Positions 51,755-61,596 of a DNA stretch of 63,594 nucleotides are shown here, piece after piece. Source of the DNA: a virus; IMG/VR virus record IMGVR_UViG_3300020442_001396, positions 1-63,594 of that record; one strand, written 5' to 3'. Under the pieces are notes generated by a model. It ran no database searches. It was not told the origin of the DNA and was given only the letters and a program-made list of their open reading frames with translations. Position 1 is the stretch's first letter. Each line of letters starts with the position of its first letter. A program made the translations under genes and the position numbers.

Positions 51755-54700
51755 ATGGCAAATAGAATTCAGTTAAGAAGAGGGGGTGCTCAGGAATGGG
51801 CAAACTCAAACCCAACCCTTGCTCAAGGTGAACTTGGCATTGAACTTGACACTGGTCGATTTAAGATTGGTGATGGTGTTACCGCGTGGAATACTCTGCG
51901 ATATGAGAGACCTGTTGAATCTACTTCAAACACTGCTAACACTCTTGTACAAAGAGATGCTGATGGTAACTTTGCTGCAGGTACGGTAACTGCAACTCTT
52001 ATTGGTAACTCTTCTACTGCTGCACGTCTTGCTTCAACTAGACAAATTCAACTCTCTGGTGACGTACAAGCATCTGGTGTATTTGATGGTTCACAAAACC
52101 TTAACTTAACTTCTTCTATTAGTCTGATTTCTACTTTACCACATTACGATGGTACTGATACTGCAAGTGGAACTTATACTAAAGTAACTGTTGATGCTAA
52201 AGGTAGAATTACAAATGCTACAAACCCAACAACTCTTGCCGAATATAACTTAAACGGAACTGTAGAAGGTCAGTCTGCACAACCATATGACTTAGACCTT
52301 GTTGCTATTGCAGGTCTTACTACTACTGGTTTGATTTCCAGAACTTCTGGTGGTGCAATGTCAACCAGAACCATTGCAGGTACTGCAGGTAGAATCTCCG
52401 TAAATGATGGTGGTGGTATCAATGGAAACCCCACGATCGACATTATTTCAACGACTGTAGTACCAGGAAATTATAATACCGAATCCTTAACATCTGTCTC
52501 AGGTGTGGGATCCAACTCAGAACCATTCGGTACTGAAACTGTAAACGCTACGAAATTTACAGTTGACGACAGGGGTCGTCTAACCAGTGCTACGAATGTA
52601 CCAATCGCTACTGCGACAGAGGGAAGTAAGTATCCTAACTATGGTGCAGGTACTACTTACGTTAGGTATGACATCATTCAAAATGCCTCTAAGGTTTACC
52701 AAGCAATCACTGGGATTGCTGCAGGTCAAGGTGCTCCTACTCATACTAGTGGCGACTCTGGCGGGTGGAGATACCTCGCTGCCGAGGCAACGGAGCAAAA
52801 GGGTCTTGCGTCCTTTGCACAAGAAGACTTTGACGTTGACAGCAATGGGCATGTCACGATCTCCGCCCAAGGTGTAGATAACAATCAATTACAAAACAAT
52901 AGAATCGGTTTTGCTGATGGCAACACCGTAGAAAACTTTGAACTCGATCAAGAACTTACAGCAACAACTGGTTACAGAGGATTCAACTATCTAAATTATG
53001 TTAAGGTTAATGATACTAGTGGCAACCTACTGTTTAGCGCGAATAATACAGGCGATGGTGGGGCTGGTGAGGTTGATATCAATGTCCGTACCGTTATATC
53101 TGATCCTGATATTATTCTTGATGGAGCAACTACTCAACAAATTGATAAGACTGGGGATGGAAACCTCAATATTGAACTAACTCAGAATACTGCAACTAAT
53201 AGAAACTTTACTGTTGCTTCTACAAACGCAGGTTCTGGCACAAGCACACTAACATTAACAGCAGAAGACGTTGTTGATATCGATGCATCTGCTGCTACTG
53301 GTAAAGTCCATGTTGAAGATGCAAGATTCCAAGACAATTATATTGCAACTTCTAATGCTACCATGCACCTTGATCCAGGTGATGATAGAGCAATCACTGG
53401 ATTAGTTCGTGTTCATGGAGACTTACAAGTAGATGGAACAACTACAACAGTTAATAGTACGGTTACGACCGTTGATGATCCCATTATCACTCTTGGTGGC
53501 GACACTGCTCCTTCTAGTGATGACAATAAAGATCGTGGAGTTGAATTCAGATATTATGACTCTCAAGCAAGAGTTGGATTCTTTGGTTACGACGATTCTT
53601 ACACAGACCTTGGAGGACATGTCGGAGGATTTACGTTTTTACACGACGCCACAAATACTTCAGAGGTCTTTAGTGGAACAGCGTCTGGTATAATCGGTGG
53701 TAACTTAAAACTTACTACAAATACAAACTCTACCTCTAATACTACTGGTGATCTGGTAGTTGCAGGTGGTGCAGGTATTGGTCAGGATGTTAATATTGGT
53801 GGTACGTTAGATGTAGATACTAACTTCCGTACTCACGGTACAAGTAGATTTGATGATAATGTTGTTTTACAAGGTGCTTCTAAGACATTACAACTAAACA
53901 ATGGATCTGGAACTACTAAGATTGAGTTCCAATCTACAACTGGTAATGGTTCTCTTGCAGGTATCTTAGATGTAACTGGTAACCTCAACGTCAATACTAA
54001 TAAGTTCAACGTTGTTGCTGCTTCTGGTAACACATCTATTGCAGGTACACTGGGTGTTACAAACATTGCAACCTTCTCTAATGATATCGATGCAAACGGT
54101 AACGTTGCAATCGCAGGAAATATTCACTCCGAAAGCACAAACGATATCACTGCTGCTAAGAACAGTAGTACTGGTGAATGGGAGATTCAATCTAATGACT
54201 ATGGTTCACTAAGAGTTGACGGTGGTGCATACGTTGCAGGTTCTGCTCTGATCGATGGTACGTTACACGTTAACGGTCCTCTTGAGATTAAGGATAGTGC
54301 AACAGAGACTGAATCTAGATTGAACTGGTTGAGAGTCAGATACAGAGGTCGTTTCGGTGACACTTATCAGGCATCTCCTTCCTATGCATCTCATAACTTC
54401 TCCACCTTAAAAGCACATGGTGGTGCAGGTATTATGAAATCCCTGTACGTTGGTGCTACAGGATCAGGAGAGAGATTCTCAGTTGGTAAAAAGAACTCTG
54501 GTGATAGTGAGAAGTTCACTGTTATTGGTGCAACTGGTGATACAACTATTGAAGGTACACTGACTGTTAATGATAACGTAAACTTCAATGGCACTCTAGA
54601 TGTTGATGAAGATTTTGCAGTTAGAAATGGTACAACAGATAAGTTCTTTGTAGAAAATTCAACAGGTAATACTAATATTGAAGGCACGCTGACTGCTGAT

Positions 54701-57700
54701 GGTCACACTGAGTTGAACTCTACACTTAACGTAGATAGCAATACAACTCTTGGTGGCACACTGACTGTTGCTAACAATACTGAGATTAACGGCACCTTAG
54801 ACGTTGACGCTAACTTTGCTGTTAGATCTGGCACAACTGATAAGATGACTGTTGCCTCTTCCACAGGTAACATTGCAACTGATGGTACTCTGGTTGTTCA
54901 AGGTCAGACAACTATTAATGATTCAATTATCCTCAACGCTGCTAACGAAGAGTTTGCAGTCCAGAATGGTTCTGGAGTAGATAAGTTTACTGTTGATAGT
55001 GATAATGGTAACACTGTCATTGCAGGTCAAACAACGATTGGTGGTGCTACACAAATCAATAATACTGTTGGTATTACTAACGTAACTACGATTACTAGAA
55101 ATACCCAACAAACCCTTACTGGAACCTACTCTGCCGATGGTGCATTCCGTCTCAGTGGTGGTGCAGGTATCGGTAAGAACCTCGCTATTGGTGAGGGATT
55201 AAGAGTTTATGGTGGTACAGAACTTAGCAGTGCATTAGATCTTAATAGCAGTGCTGATATCTCTGGATCACTGGTAACTCATGATAATGTTACTGTCACA
55301 GCAGATAATAAGTTCTTCAAAGTTCAGAACGGTTCTGGTGTAGATAAGTTTACTGTTGATACAGATAATGGTAATGTGGTCTCTCAAGGTCAATTAACTG
55401 TTGCAGGTGATGCAGCATTACAATCTGATCTTGTAGTTACTGGAAACTTAACCGTAAATGGAACAACAACTACTGTTAACAGCACTGTCACTACAATCGA
55501 TGACCCTGTTATTACTATTGGAGGTGACACTGCACCCGCGTCTAACGATGGTAAGGATAGGGGTGTTGAATTTCGTTACTATGATGGTTCTGCTAAACTT
55601 GGTTTCTTCGGTTTTGACAGATCCTCCTCAGAATTCGCACTCTTAACTAGTGCAAGCAACTCCTCCGAAGTATTCACTGGTACTGATGGTGCATTAAGAA
55701 TCGGTTCTATCCATGTCACTGGTGCAGGTACATCTGTTGACATTGATAACAACTTAAATGTTGATGGAACTGCAACTGTTGATGGACAGATCATCTCTCA
55801 AGTATCTTCTGGTCCTGCTCTTGTCATTCCAACAACTGATAAGATCAACAACCTTAACGCAGACTTACTAGATGGCATGACAACTGCGACTGCTGCAACA
55901 GTCTCTACAGTTGTAAATCGTGACTCATCTGGTGACTTTGCTGCTAATCAAATCACTGCTGCTAGTGGCACAGGATCTGGTGCAGGTTTCTTAGGTAACG
56001 CATCTACTGCTGATGCATGGAAGACTGCTAGAACATTTACCCTCAACGGTGTTGTTCAAGGTTCTGTATCTGTAGATGGTAGTTCTGCCCCAACGATCAC
56101 AACAACATTCGTTGATGCTGATAGCACTGGTCTTGCTGCTATGTCTGGAACTGGTTATGTCGTAAGGACAGGAACTGGAACTTATGCACAAAGAACATTT
56201 GCTGTTACTGCATCTTCTGGTATTACTCTGACCAACGCTGATGGTGTTGCAGGTAATACAACTATTAACGTTGCTTCTTCAAGCACTAACTCATCAAACA
56301 ACCTTGTAATCAGAGATGCATCTGGTAACTTCGCTGCAGGAACTATTACTGCTGCATTGACTGGTAATGTTACTGGTCAGGTATCTGATATCTCAAACCA
56401 TGATACTGGTGATCTTACTGAGGGATCTAACCTCTACTACACTGACGAGAGAGTTGACGATAGAGTCAATGCTCTTATCACTGCAGGAACTGGTATCACC
56501 AAAGCATATAATGACTCCGCAAACACATATACACTGACTGTAACACAGTCCGATATCGATACTGATAATGTAACTGAAGGATCTTCAAATCTCTTTACTA
56601 CTGCTGCAAGAACCAGAACTCATTTCACATATGGTAATGGTATTGCACTTGCAGGATCTGGTGAACTATCTGTAACTCAGTCACAAATCAATACTGATAA
56701 CGTAACTGAAGGATCAACTAATCTGTTCACCACTGCTGCACGAACAAGGACACACTTTACTTACGGAACAGGTATCGAGTTGTCTGGTAGTGGTGAACTT
56801 TCTGTCACACAAGCAGATATCAATACTAGCAACATCACTGAAGGTAGCAAACTCTTCTATACTGATGCACGTTTTGATACTCGTCTTGCTGCTAAGGATA
56901 CTGGCGATCTTACTGAAGGAACAAACCTTTACTATACAAATGCTCGTGCTGACGCAAGAGTCGCTGCTGCTACAGGTGCAAACCTCAGTCTTGCTGATAA
57001 GTCTACTTCAGATCTTTCTGAAGGAACTAATCAGTACTACACTGAAGCAAGAGTTCAAGCAAAACTTGATAATGCGTATGAGCAACTAAGAGCAATGTTA
57101 ACTAACCTTGCAACTAGCACTACTCTGACTTTGAACTTGTCTGGTGATCCTACTCCTGGTGCAGTTGTTACCACTGGTGTTAGCGTCGGTGGTGGTGGAG
57201 GATTCTCTGCTGCTACTGGAGTTGCAACCTCTGGTGCTGCATCTGGTGCAACTGGATTGACTGTTGACACCACAGTCGATGCTGATGGAAACATCACTGC
57301 TGCTGCAGTTAATGCAGGTGGTAGTGACTATCTGATCACAGATACAGTTACAATCACTAACGCCAACGCAGGTAAAGTATTGTCATTCAACTTGGCAACC
57401 TTAGCAGGTGGATCAAATTATGTTACAGGAACTGCTCTAGCAACGACTGGAGGTTCTGGATCTGCAAGTTTGGTGGTAAATATTACTGCATCTGCAGGTG
57501 CGATTACCAACGTTACTATCAATGACGGTGGAACTGGTTATGCTGTTGGTGAGACAATCACCATCGTTCAACCAACTGGTGCTGACGGATCAAACCCAGG
57601 ATCAGGTGGTACAGTGAACATTGCTACCGTTGCAACTAATGCAACTCTGACTCTTACTGACATCACAACGATGGAAGTTGGAGCAACCGTTACTGGTGCT

Positions 57701-57838
57701 ACCTCTGGTACTACTGGAGTTATCACTGCTCTTGGAACTAACCAAGTCACTGTTGATAATGTTGACGGATTCTTCAAGAAAGGAGAAGTCGTCAGTGCTA
57801 ATGATGTTACCGCTTTGACCATATCCTCTTTCGCATAA
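51755..57838 (+). CDS. Long tail fibre protein
   Basis: 2027 residues. The N-terminus (MANRIQLRRGGAQEWANSNPTLAQGELGIELDTGRFKIGDG) is the phage fibre start also found in tropism-determinant proteins. A long fibrous body follows with repeats: a block with DDPIITLGGDTAPSSDDN and DRGVEFRYYD at about 557-645, repeated at 1232-1315 (DDPVITIGGDTAPASNDG); many short TGNTNIEGTLTVD units between; and five SEGTNLYYTDAR units at about 1545-1770. The C-terminus (1800-2027) is a set of GY units and a grafted beta domain. It probably forms a trimer that binds the host surface, with the C-terminal part the likely tip. It occupies the place of gp11-gp12-wac in T4. Confidence 0.82.
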   Translation: MANRIQLRRGGAQEWANSNPTLAQGELGIELDTGRFKIGDGVTAWNTLRYERPVESTSNTANTLVQRDADGNFAAGTVTATLIGNSSTAARLASTRQIQLSGDVQASGVFDGSQNLNLTSSISLISTLPHYDGTDTASGTYTKVTVDAKGRITNATNPTTLAEYNLNGTVEGQSAQPYDLDLVAIAGLTTTGLISRTSGGAMSTRTIAGTAGRISVNDGGGINGNPTIDIISTTVVPGNYNTESLTSVSGVGSNSEPFGTETVNATKFTVDDRGRLTSATNVPIATATEGSKYPNYGAGTTYVRYDIIQNASKVYQAITGIAAGQGAPTHTSGDSGGWRYLAAEATEQKGLASFAQEDFDVDSNGHVTISAQGVDNNQLQNNRIGFADGNTVENFELDQELTATTGYRGFNYLNYVKVNDTSGNLLFSANNTGDGGAGEVDINVRTVISDPDIILDGATTQQIDKTGDGNLNIELTQNTATNRNFTVASTNAGSGTSTLTLTAEDVVDIDASAATGKVHVEDARFQDNYIATSNATMHLDPGDDRAITGLVRVHGDLQVDGTTTTVNSTVTTVDDPIITLGGDTAPSSDDNKDRGVEFRYYDSQARVGFFGYDDSYTDLGGHVGGFTFLHDATNTSEVFSGTASGIIGGNLKLTTNTNSTSNTTGDLVVAGGAGIGQDVNIGGTLDVDTNFRTHGTSRFDDNVVLQGASKTLQLNNGSGTTKIEFQSTTGNGSLAGILDVTGNLNVNTNKFNVVAASGNTSIAGTLGVTNIATFSNDIDANGNVAIAGNIHSESTNDITAAKNSSTGEWEIQSNDYGSLRVDGGAYVAGSALIDGTLHVNGPLEIKDSATETESRLNWLRVRYRGRFGDTYQASPSYASHNFSTLKAHGGAGIMKSLYVGATGSGERFSVGKKNSGDSEKFTVIGATGDTTIEGTLTVNDNVNFNGTLDVDEDFAVRNGTTDKFFVENSTGNTNIEGTLTADGHTELNSTLNVDSNTTLGGTLTVANNTEINGTLDVDANFAVRSGTTDKMTVASSTGNIATDGTLVVQGQTTINDSIILNAANEEFAVQNGSGVDKFTVDSDNGNTVIAGQTTIGGATQINNTVGITNVTTITRNTQQTLTGTYSADGAFRLSGGAGIGKNLAIGEGLRVYGGTELSSALDLNSSADISGSLVTHDNVTVTADNKFFKVQNGSGVDKFTVDTDNGNVVSQGQLTVAGDAALQSDLVVTGNLTVNGTTTTVNSTVTTIDDPVITIGGDTAPASNDGKDRGVEFRYYDGSAKLGFFGFDRSSSEFALLTSASNSSEVFTGTDGALRIGSIHVTGAGTSVDIDNNLNVDGTATVDGQIISQVSSGPALVIPTTDKINNLNADLLDGMTTATAATVSTVVNRDSSGDFAANQITAASGTGSGAGFLGNASTADAWKTARTFTLNGVVQGSVSVDGSSAPTITTTFVDADSTGLAAMSGTGYVVRTGTGTYAQRTFAVTASSGITLTNADGVAGNTTINVASSSTNSSNNLVIRDASGNFAAGTITAALTGNVTGQVSDISNHDTGDLTEGSNLYYTDERVDDRVNALITAGTGITKAYNDSANTYTLTVTQSDIDTDNVTEGSSNLFTTAARTRTHFTYGNGIALAGSGELSVTQSQINTDNVTEGSTNLFTTAARTRTHFTYGTGIELSGSGELSVTQADINTSNITEGSKLFYTDARFDTRLAAKDTGDLTEGTNLYYTNARADARVAAATGANLSLADKSTSDLSEGTNQYYTEARVQAKLDNAYEQLRAMLTNLATSTTLTLNLSGDPTPGAVVTTGVSVGGGGGFSAATGVATSGAASGATGLTVDTTVDADGNITAAAVNAGGSDYLITDTVTITNANAGKVLSFNLATLAGGSNYVTGTALATTGGSGSASLVVNITASAGAITNVTINDGGTGYAVGETITIVQPTGADGSNPGSGGTVNIATVATNATLTLTDITTMEVGATVTGATSGTTGVITALGTNQVTVDNVDGFFKKGEVVSANDVTALTISSFA

Positions 57839-57844
57839 TAACAA

Positions 57845-58651
57845 ATGTCTGCTACTAGACCCGCAAGTAAAACAGAACTAAAGAACTATGCTCTTCGTAG
57901 ACTAGGATATCCTACGATAGATATCAACGTTGCGACTGAGCAACTTGATGATTTGATCGAAGAAGCAATCGATTACTATCAAGAGTATCATTATAATGGC
58001 AGTTACAAAACTTTCATTAAGATTGAAGTAACTGATGCAATCAAAACTGCTGCACAAGCAGGTGCTCAGATTGGTTCTACAGCATGGTATGAGGGAACTG
58101 AGTATGTTTCATTACCACCTAATGTTCTTTCTGTAAACCATGTATATTCTCAGATCGGTGCTTCTAGTATCGTCCCTGGAAATATCTTTAACATCAAGTA
58201 TCAGATTTTCTTGAATGATATCTATGCTATGACGCATGGACATATCCTTCATTACTTCATGACTTCTCAATATCTTGAGACTTTGGATTGGGTCACCAAC
58301 TCTCAAAGAGATCGTAGAGTCAGATTTAATGAGCATCAAGGTAGATTATATCTTGATATGGATTGGGCAGACTTGCAAGCAGGAGACTTCTTATTAGTGG
58401 AAGTACAAATGCGTCAAGATCCTGAGACTTATACAGGCATGTATAATGATAACTGGTTGAAAGATTATGTTGAGGCATTATTCCAACAGCAATGGGGAAG
58501 AAACCTAAGTAAGTATGATGGCATTCAAATGCTTGGCGGTGTAACTTTGAACGGTAGACAAATCTTAGATGATGCTAGTCAGTTCAAAAAAGACTTGGAA
58601 GAGAATATCAGAACGACTTACGAAATTCCACCTCTAGATTTGGTAGGGTAA
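57845..58651 (+). CDS. gp13: Neck protein gp13
   Basis: 268 residues (T4 gp13 is 309). TRPASKTELKNYALRRLGYPTIDINVATEQLDDLIEEAIDYYQEYHYNG is the N-terminal pattern of gp13-type head completion proteins: a short helix, a RRLGxP turn, and a long acidic helix ending in YYQEYH. It closes the portal vertex together with gp14 after packaging. It starts 6 nt after the fibre gene and is followed by gp14. Confidence 0.85.
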   Translation: MSATRPASKTELKNYALRRLGYPTIDINVATEQLDDLIEEAIDYYQEYHYNGSYKTFIKIEVTDAIKTAAQAGAQIGSTAWYEGTEYVSLPPNVLSVNHVYSQIGASSIVPGNIFNIKYQIFLNDIYAMTHGHILHYFMTSQYLETLDWVTNSQRDRRVRFNEHQGRLYLDMDWADLQAGDFLLVEVQMRQDPETYTGMYNDNWLKDYVEALFQQQWGRNLSKYDGIQMLGGVTLNGRQILDDASQFKKDLEENIRTTYEIPPLDLVG

Positions 58652-58657
58652 ACCGAC

Positions 58658-59584
58658 ATGGCAATCTCCAACACTCCCGCACAGGATTATGTACAATCGG
58701 ACTATAGCAACAGTGCTAGACTTAATATTAATGGGTCTGCACAAGAGCAGAAGTTCATCGAAAACCTTATCGTAGAAACTATTGAGATTTATGGGCAAAA
58801 CATTTACTATGTTCCGAGAACGCTTGTCAACCGCGATACGGTCTTTGGAGAAGACTCGGATTCAAAATTTGAAAGCGCGAAACCTATCAGAGCATATGTC
58901 AATAATGTTGAAGGATGGGAAGGACAAGGTGAGTTACTTAGCAAATTTGGAATCCGTATCGAAGACAAGACAACTTTTATATTCTCCCGTGAGAAATTTA
59001 AAGAAAACGTGGACGATTCTACAGTCCTTAACGTCGAAGGGAGACCGAACGAAGGGGACTTAATCTGGTTTCCAGTAACAAAACATTTATTTTCAATCAA
59101 GTTTGTAGAGGCAGAAAAACCTTTCTATCAACTCGGTAAGGGTTATGTTTGGGAATGTCAATGCGAACTCTTCGAGTACAGCGACGAAGAAATCAATACT
59201 GGTATTGCAGATCTGGATGCTATCGAGACTGCTTTTGCAAATGCAATCACGGTTGGTCTCGTAGCAGGAGGATCTGGTACGTTTACTGCAGGTGAGACTG
59301 TAACTGGTGGTACATCCAATGTTACTGCTGAAGTTAAGTCCTTTGATTCGGGTACTAGAACTCTCATCGTTATCAACAGATCAGGCACCTTCCAGGTCCC
59401 TGAGACGATCACAGGTGGCACTAGCAGTGCATCTTGGACAACTGCTACATATAATACTATCAACAATACCAATTCAGAGTACGATCAAAATAACGACTTC
59501 GAGACTCTTGATAATGATATCATCGACTTCACTGAATCTAACCCATTCGGAACAGTCGGATCTATTACTGATGGAACAATCTAA
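58658..59584 (+). CDS. gp14: Neck protein gp14 with a grafted C-terminal domain
   Basis: 308 residues; T4 gp14 is 256. The conserved part (1-180) has ENLIVETIEIYGQNIYYVPR, TLVNRDTVFGED, AYVNNVEGWEGQGELLSKFG and PNEGDLIWFPVTKHLFSIKF, then ECQCELFEYSDEE. Residues about 198-265 are an added pair of beta units (GTFTAGETVTGGTSNVTAEV and a second copy) of the kind found in the fibre and giant proteins. gp14 forms the second neck ring and would carry this domain on the outside of the neck. Confidence 0.88.
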   Translation: MAISNTPAQDYVQSDYSNSARLNINGSAQEQKFIENLIVETIEIYGQNIYYVPRTLVNRDTVFGEDSDSKFESAKPIRAYVNNVEGWEGQGELLSKFGIRIEDKTTFIFSREKFKENVDDSTVLNVEGRPNEGDLIWFPVTKHLFSIKFVEAEKPFYQLGKGYVWECQCELFEYSDEEINTGIADLDAIETAFANAITVGLVAGGSGTFTAGETVTGGTSNVTAEVKSFDSGTRTLIVINRSGTFQVPETITGGTSSASWTTATYNTINNTNSEYDQNNDFETLDNDIIDFTESNPFGTVGSITDGTI

Positions 59585-60615
59585 TGTTAGGAACTTATTC
59601 ATACCACGAAATCTTTCGTAAAACTATTGTTGCGTTTGGAACTTTATTCAACAATATTGAACTTCGTCGTCAAGATGAAGTGATGAAGGTGCCTTTGGCA
59701 TACGGACCAAAAGACAAGTTCCTGGCGCGTCTAGACCAAGTACCTGACCCTACAAACAAACGGGTTCAAATTACTCTACCCCGTATCGGGTTTGAGATCA
59801 CTGGTGTTAACTACGATTCTGCTAGAAAAGTATCACCTACACAAAAAATTAAAGTAGCAAGTTCCAGTACAAAAAATAAAAATGTTTTCATGCCTGTGCC
59901 ATATAACATAGGTTTTGAACTAGCAATCATCTCTAAAAATCAGGAAGATGGTTTGCAAATCTTAGAACAAATTTTACCAGTATTCCAACCTCATTATAAT
60001 CTTGCAGTTAAGTTGCTGCCTGAGATGAGCGAGATCAGAGATATCCCTATTGTACTAAACAATATTGACTACGAAGATTCTTACGAGGGAGATTTTGCAA
60101 CAAGAAGAGCAATCATTTACACATTGACTTTTACTGCAAAGACTTACTTATACGGTCCTGTTACAGAACCAAAGGTCATCAAGAAAGCAAACGTCGAATA
60201 CTATACAAACACAGACGTCAACAAAGCACCAAGAGAAGTACGTTATCAAGCAACACCTACATCCTTACAGGATAGAGATGGAGTTGTTGTTACTACTCTT
60301 ACTTCTGCTACAGATGCAAATGATAATCTGATAGCAGTTGCTGATGCTAGTGGTATCACTAAGTTTGATAGTATCTACATTGATAGTGAACTAATCAGAG
60401 TACAGAAAATCTCTGGTAATAATCTTACAGTTCTTAGAGCATATGAAGGATCTACTGCTGCAGCACACACTAATGGTTCTAGTGTATTCTTAGTCAATCA
60501 AGCAGATGCTGATCTCCTAGATAGTGATGACGACTTCGGTTTTGGTGAAATGACTGCATCATTTAGTGATAATAAGAAGAAGAACTTTGTAAGTGGTAAT
60601 GATGAGGCAATTTAA
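59584..60615 (+). CDS. gp15: Tail completion/sheath stabiliser gp15 with a grafted C-terminal domain
   Basis: 343 residues; T4 gp15 is 272. Family marks: YSYHEIFRKTIVAFGTLFNNIELRRQ, VPLAYGPKDKFLARL, ITLPRIGFEITG, then MPVPYNIGFELAIISKNQEDGLQILEQILPVFQPHYNL, as in T4 gp15. Residues about 234-304 form an added beta domain (LTSATDANDNLIAVADASG, then SELIRVQKISG and YEGSTAAAHTNGS). The same kind of domain occurs in the giant, 1389- and 2409-residue proteins. gp15 caps the tail tube and sheath and joins the tail to the head. Confidence 0.9.
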   Translation: MLGTYSYHEIFRKTIVAFGTLFNNIELRRQDEVMKVPLAYGPKDKFLARLDQVPDPTNKRVQITLPRIGFEITGVNYDSARKVSPTQKIKVASSSTKNKNVFMPVPYNIGFELAIISKNQEDGLQILEQILPVFQPHYNLAVKLLPEMSEIRDIPIVLNNIDYEDSYEGDFATRRAIIYTLTFTAKTYLYGPVTEPKVIKKANVEYYTNTDVNKAPREVRYQATPTSLQDRDGVVVTTLTSATDANDNLIAVADASGITKFDSIYIDSELIRVQKISGNNLTVLRAYEGSTAAAHTNGSSVFLVNQADADLLDSDDDFGFGEMTASFSDNKKKNFVSGNDEAI

Positions 60616-61043
60616 TGAGCGATCCTTTTGGCGGTTTGAATGATGCATTCGGAGCAGAACCCTCCGAACTACAGAAACATGTTGAGAGTGTAAAACCAAC
60701 ACTTAAGAAATCCGACACACAAGATGTTAAGCAAGACTACGAAGTGAGTCGAGCACAACTACATAATCTTGTCATGAAAGGTCAGGAGGCAGTTGATGGG
60801 ATACTTGACGTGGCGAGATCATCGGATCATCCTCGAGCTTATGAAGTTGCAGGGCAACTTATCAAAAATGTGGGAGATGTAGCAGACAAGTTAATCGATC
60901 TTCAAAAGAAGATGAAAGAACTTGATGATGAATCTACTAAGGTCACAAACAATACTACTAACGCTTTGTTCGTTGGTAGCACTGCTGAGTTGCAAAAAAT
61001 GCTGAAGCAACAAAAGGACCTAAATAAAAAGGACACGAAATAA
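60615..61043 (+). CDS. gp16: Small terminase subunit gp16
   Basis: 142 residues (T4 gp16 is 164). The N-terminus MSDPFGGLNDAFG and a long central coiled helix (DYEVSRAQLHNLVMKGQEAV to KLIDLQKKMKEL) are followed by the C-terminal NNTTNALFVGSTAELQKMLK, matching the gp16 end motif. It recognises or regulates DNA during packaging with gp17, which would lie further on and was not found inside the window. Its stop contains a late promoter box region. Confidence 0.88.
   Translation: MSDPFGGLNDAFGAEPSELQKHVESVKPTLKKSDTQDVKQDYEVSRAQLHNLVMKGQEAVDGILDVARSSDHPRAYEVAGQLIKNVGDVADKLIDLQKKMKELDDESTKVTNNTTNALFVGSTAELQKMLKQQKDLNKKDTK
61019..61026 (+). promoter_or_regulatory. T4-like late promoter box
   Basis: CCTAAATA, inside the 3' end of gp16 and 30 nt before the gene at 61056. 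It could give separate expression of that gene. Confidence 0.4.
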
Positions 61044-61055
61044 CACGACACGACA

Positions 61056-61595
61056 ATGCCCGTATTAAAAGTATTAAGTACTAATGCTATTGCAGGATCT
61101 GGAACTGAATATCAAGTAGTACAAACTGGATACTATAGAGTGCTTGCCACTGCAGCAGCATCTACAGTATCATTTAATGGTGGACCTGCTATCACACTGG
61201 TACAAAACGAAGCACTCCTCCTTAAATCAGGAGCAAAACCTGGTCAAGCAAGAATTATTAAAGCAGTGTCTGATAGCACTGCTGATTATCAACTTGGAAC
61301 TAACATCGGTGAGATGACTAATACTCACCCATTCTCTGTTGATGATTTCATCGCTGTAGAAGATGACGGTACATCTCCTGCAATCGATTCAAACTTTCTA
61401 TCTGCAGGAACTGTAGGTAAGAAAGTTACTGCTGTAACTCCTAACTCTATTAGCACTGATGTTGATTCATCTAGTGCTTCTGCTGATTACACATATGCAT
61501 ACTCTGGTAAGCAAGCAGTGGTCAAGCGTGCAGTTAAGATTACTGCAGGTTCTGGTGCAATCATCGTTGAAGAGGTTCAAGTAGTCGGAGGTTAA
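61056..61595 (+). CDS. Late beta-rich protein of unknown function
   Basis: 179 residues, Ala/Ser/Thr/Val-rich, beta-rich by pattern (MPVLKVLSTNAIAGSGTEYQ), with no Cys and no membrane segment. Its position between gp16 and the packaging region, and its composition, suggest a virion surface or decoration protein, but nothing proves this. Preceded by a possible late promoter box. Confidence 0.7.
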   Translation: MPVLKVLSTNAIAGSGTEYQVVQTGYYRVLATAAASTVSFNGGPAITLVQNEALLLKSGAKPGQARIIKAVSDSTADYQLGTNIGEMTNTHPFSVDDFIAVEDDGTSPAIDSNFLSAGTVGKKVTAVTPNSISTDVDSSSASADYTYAYSGKQAVVKRAVKITAGSGAIIVEEVQVVGG

Positions 61596-61596
61596 G

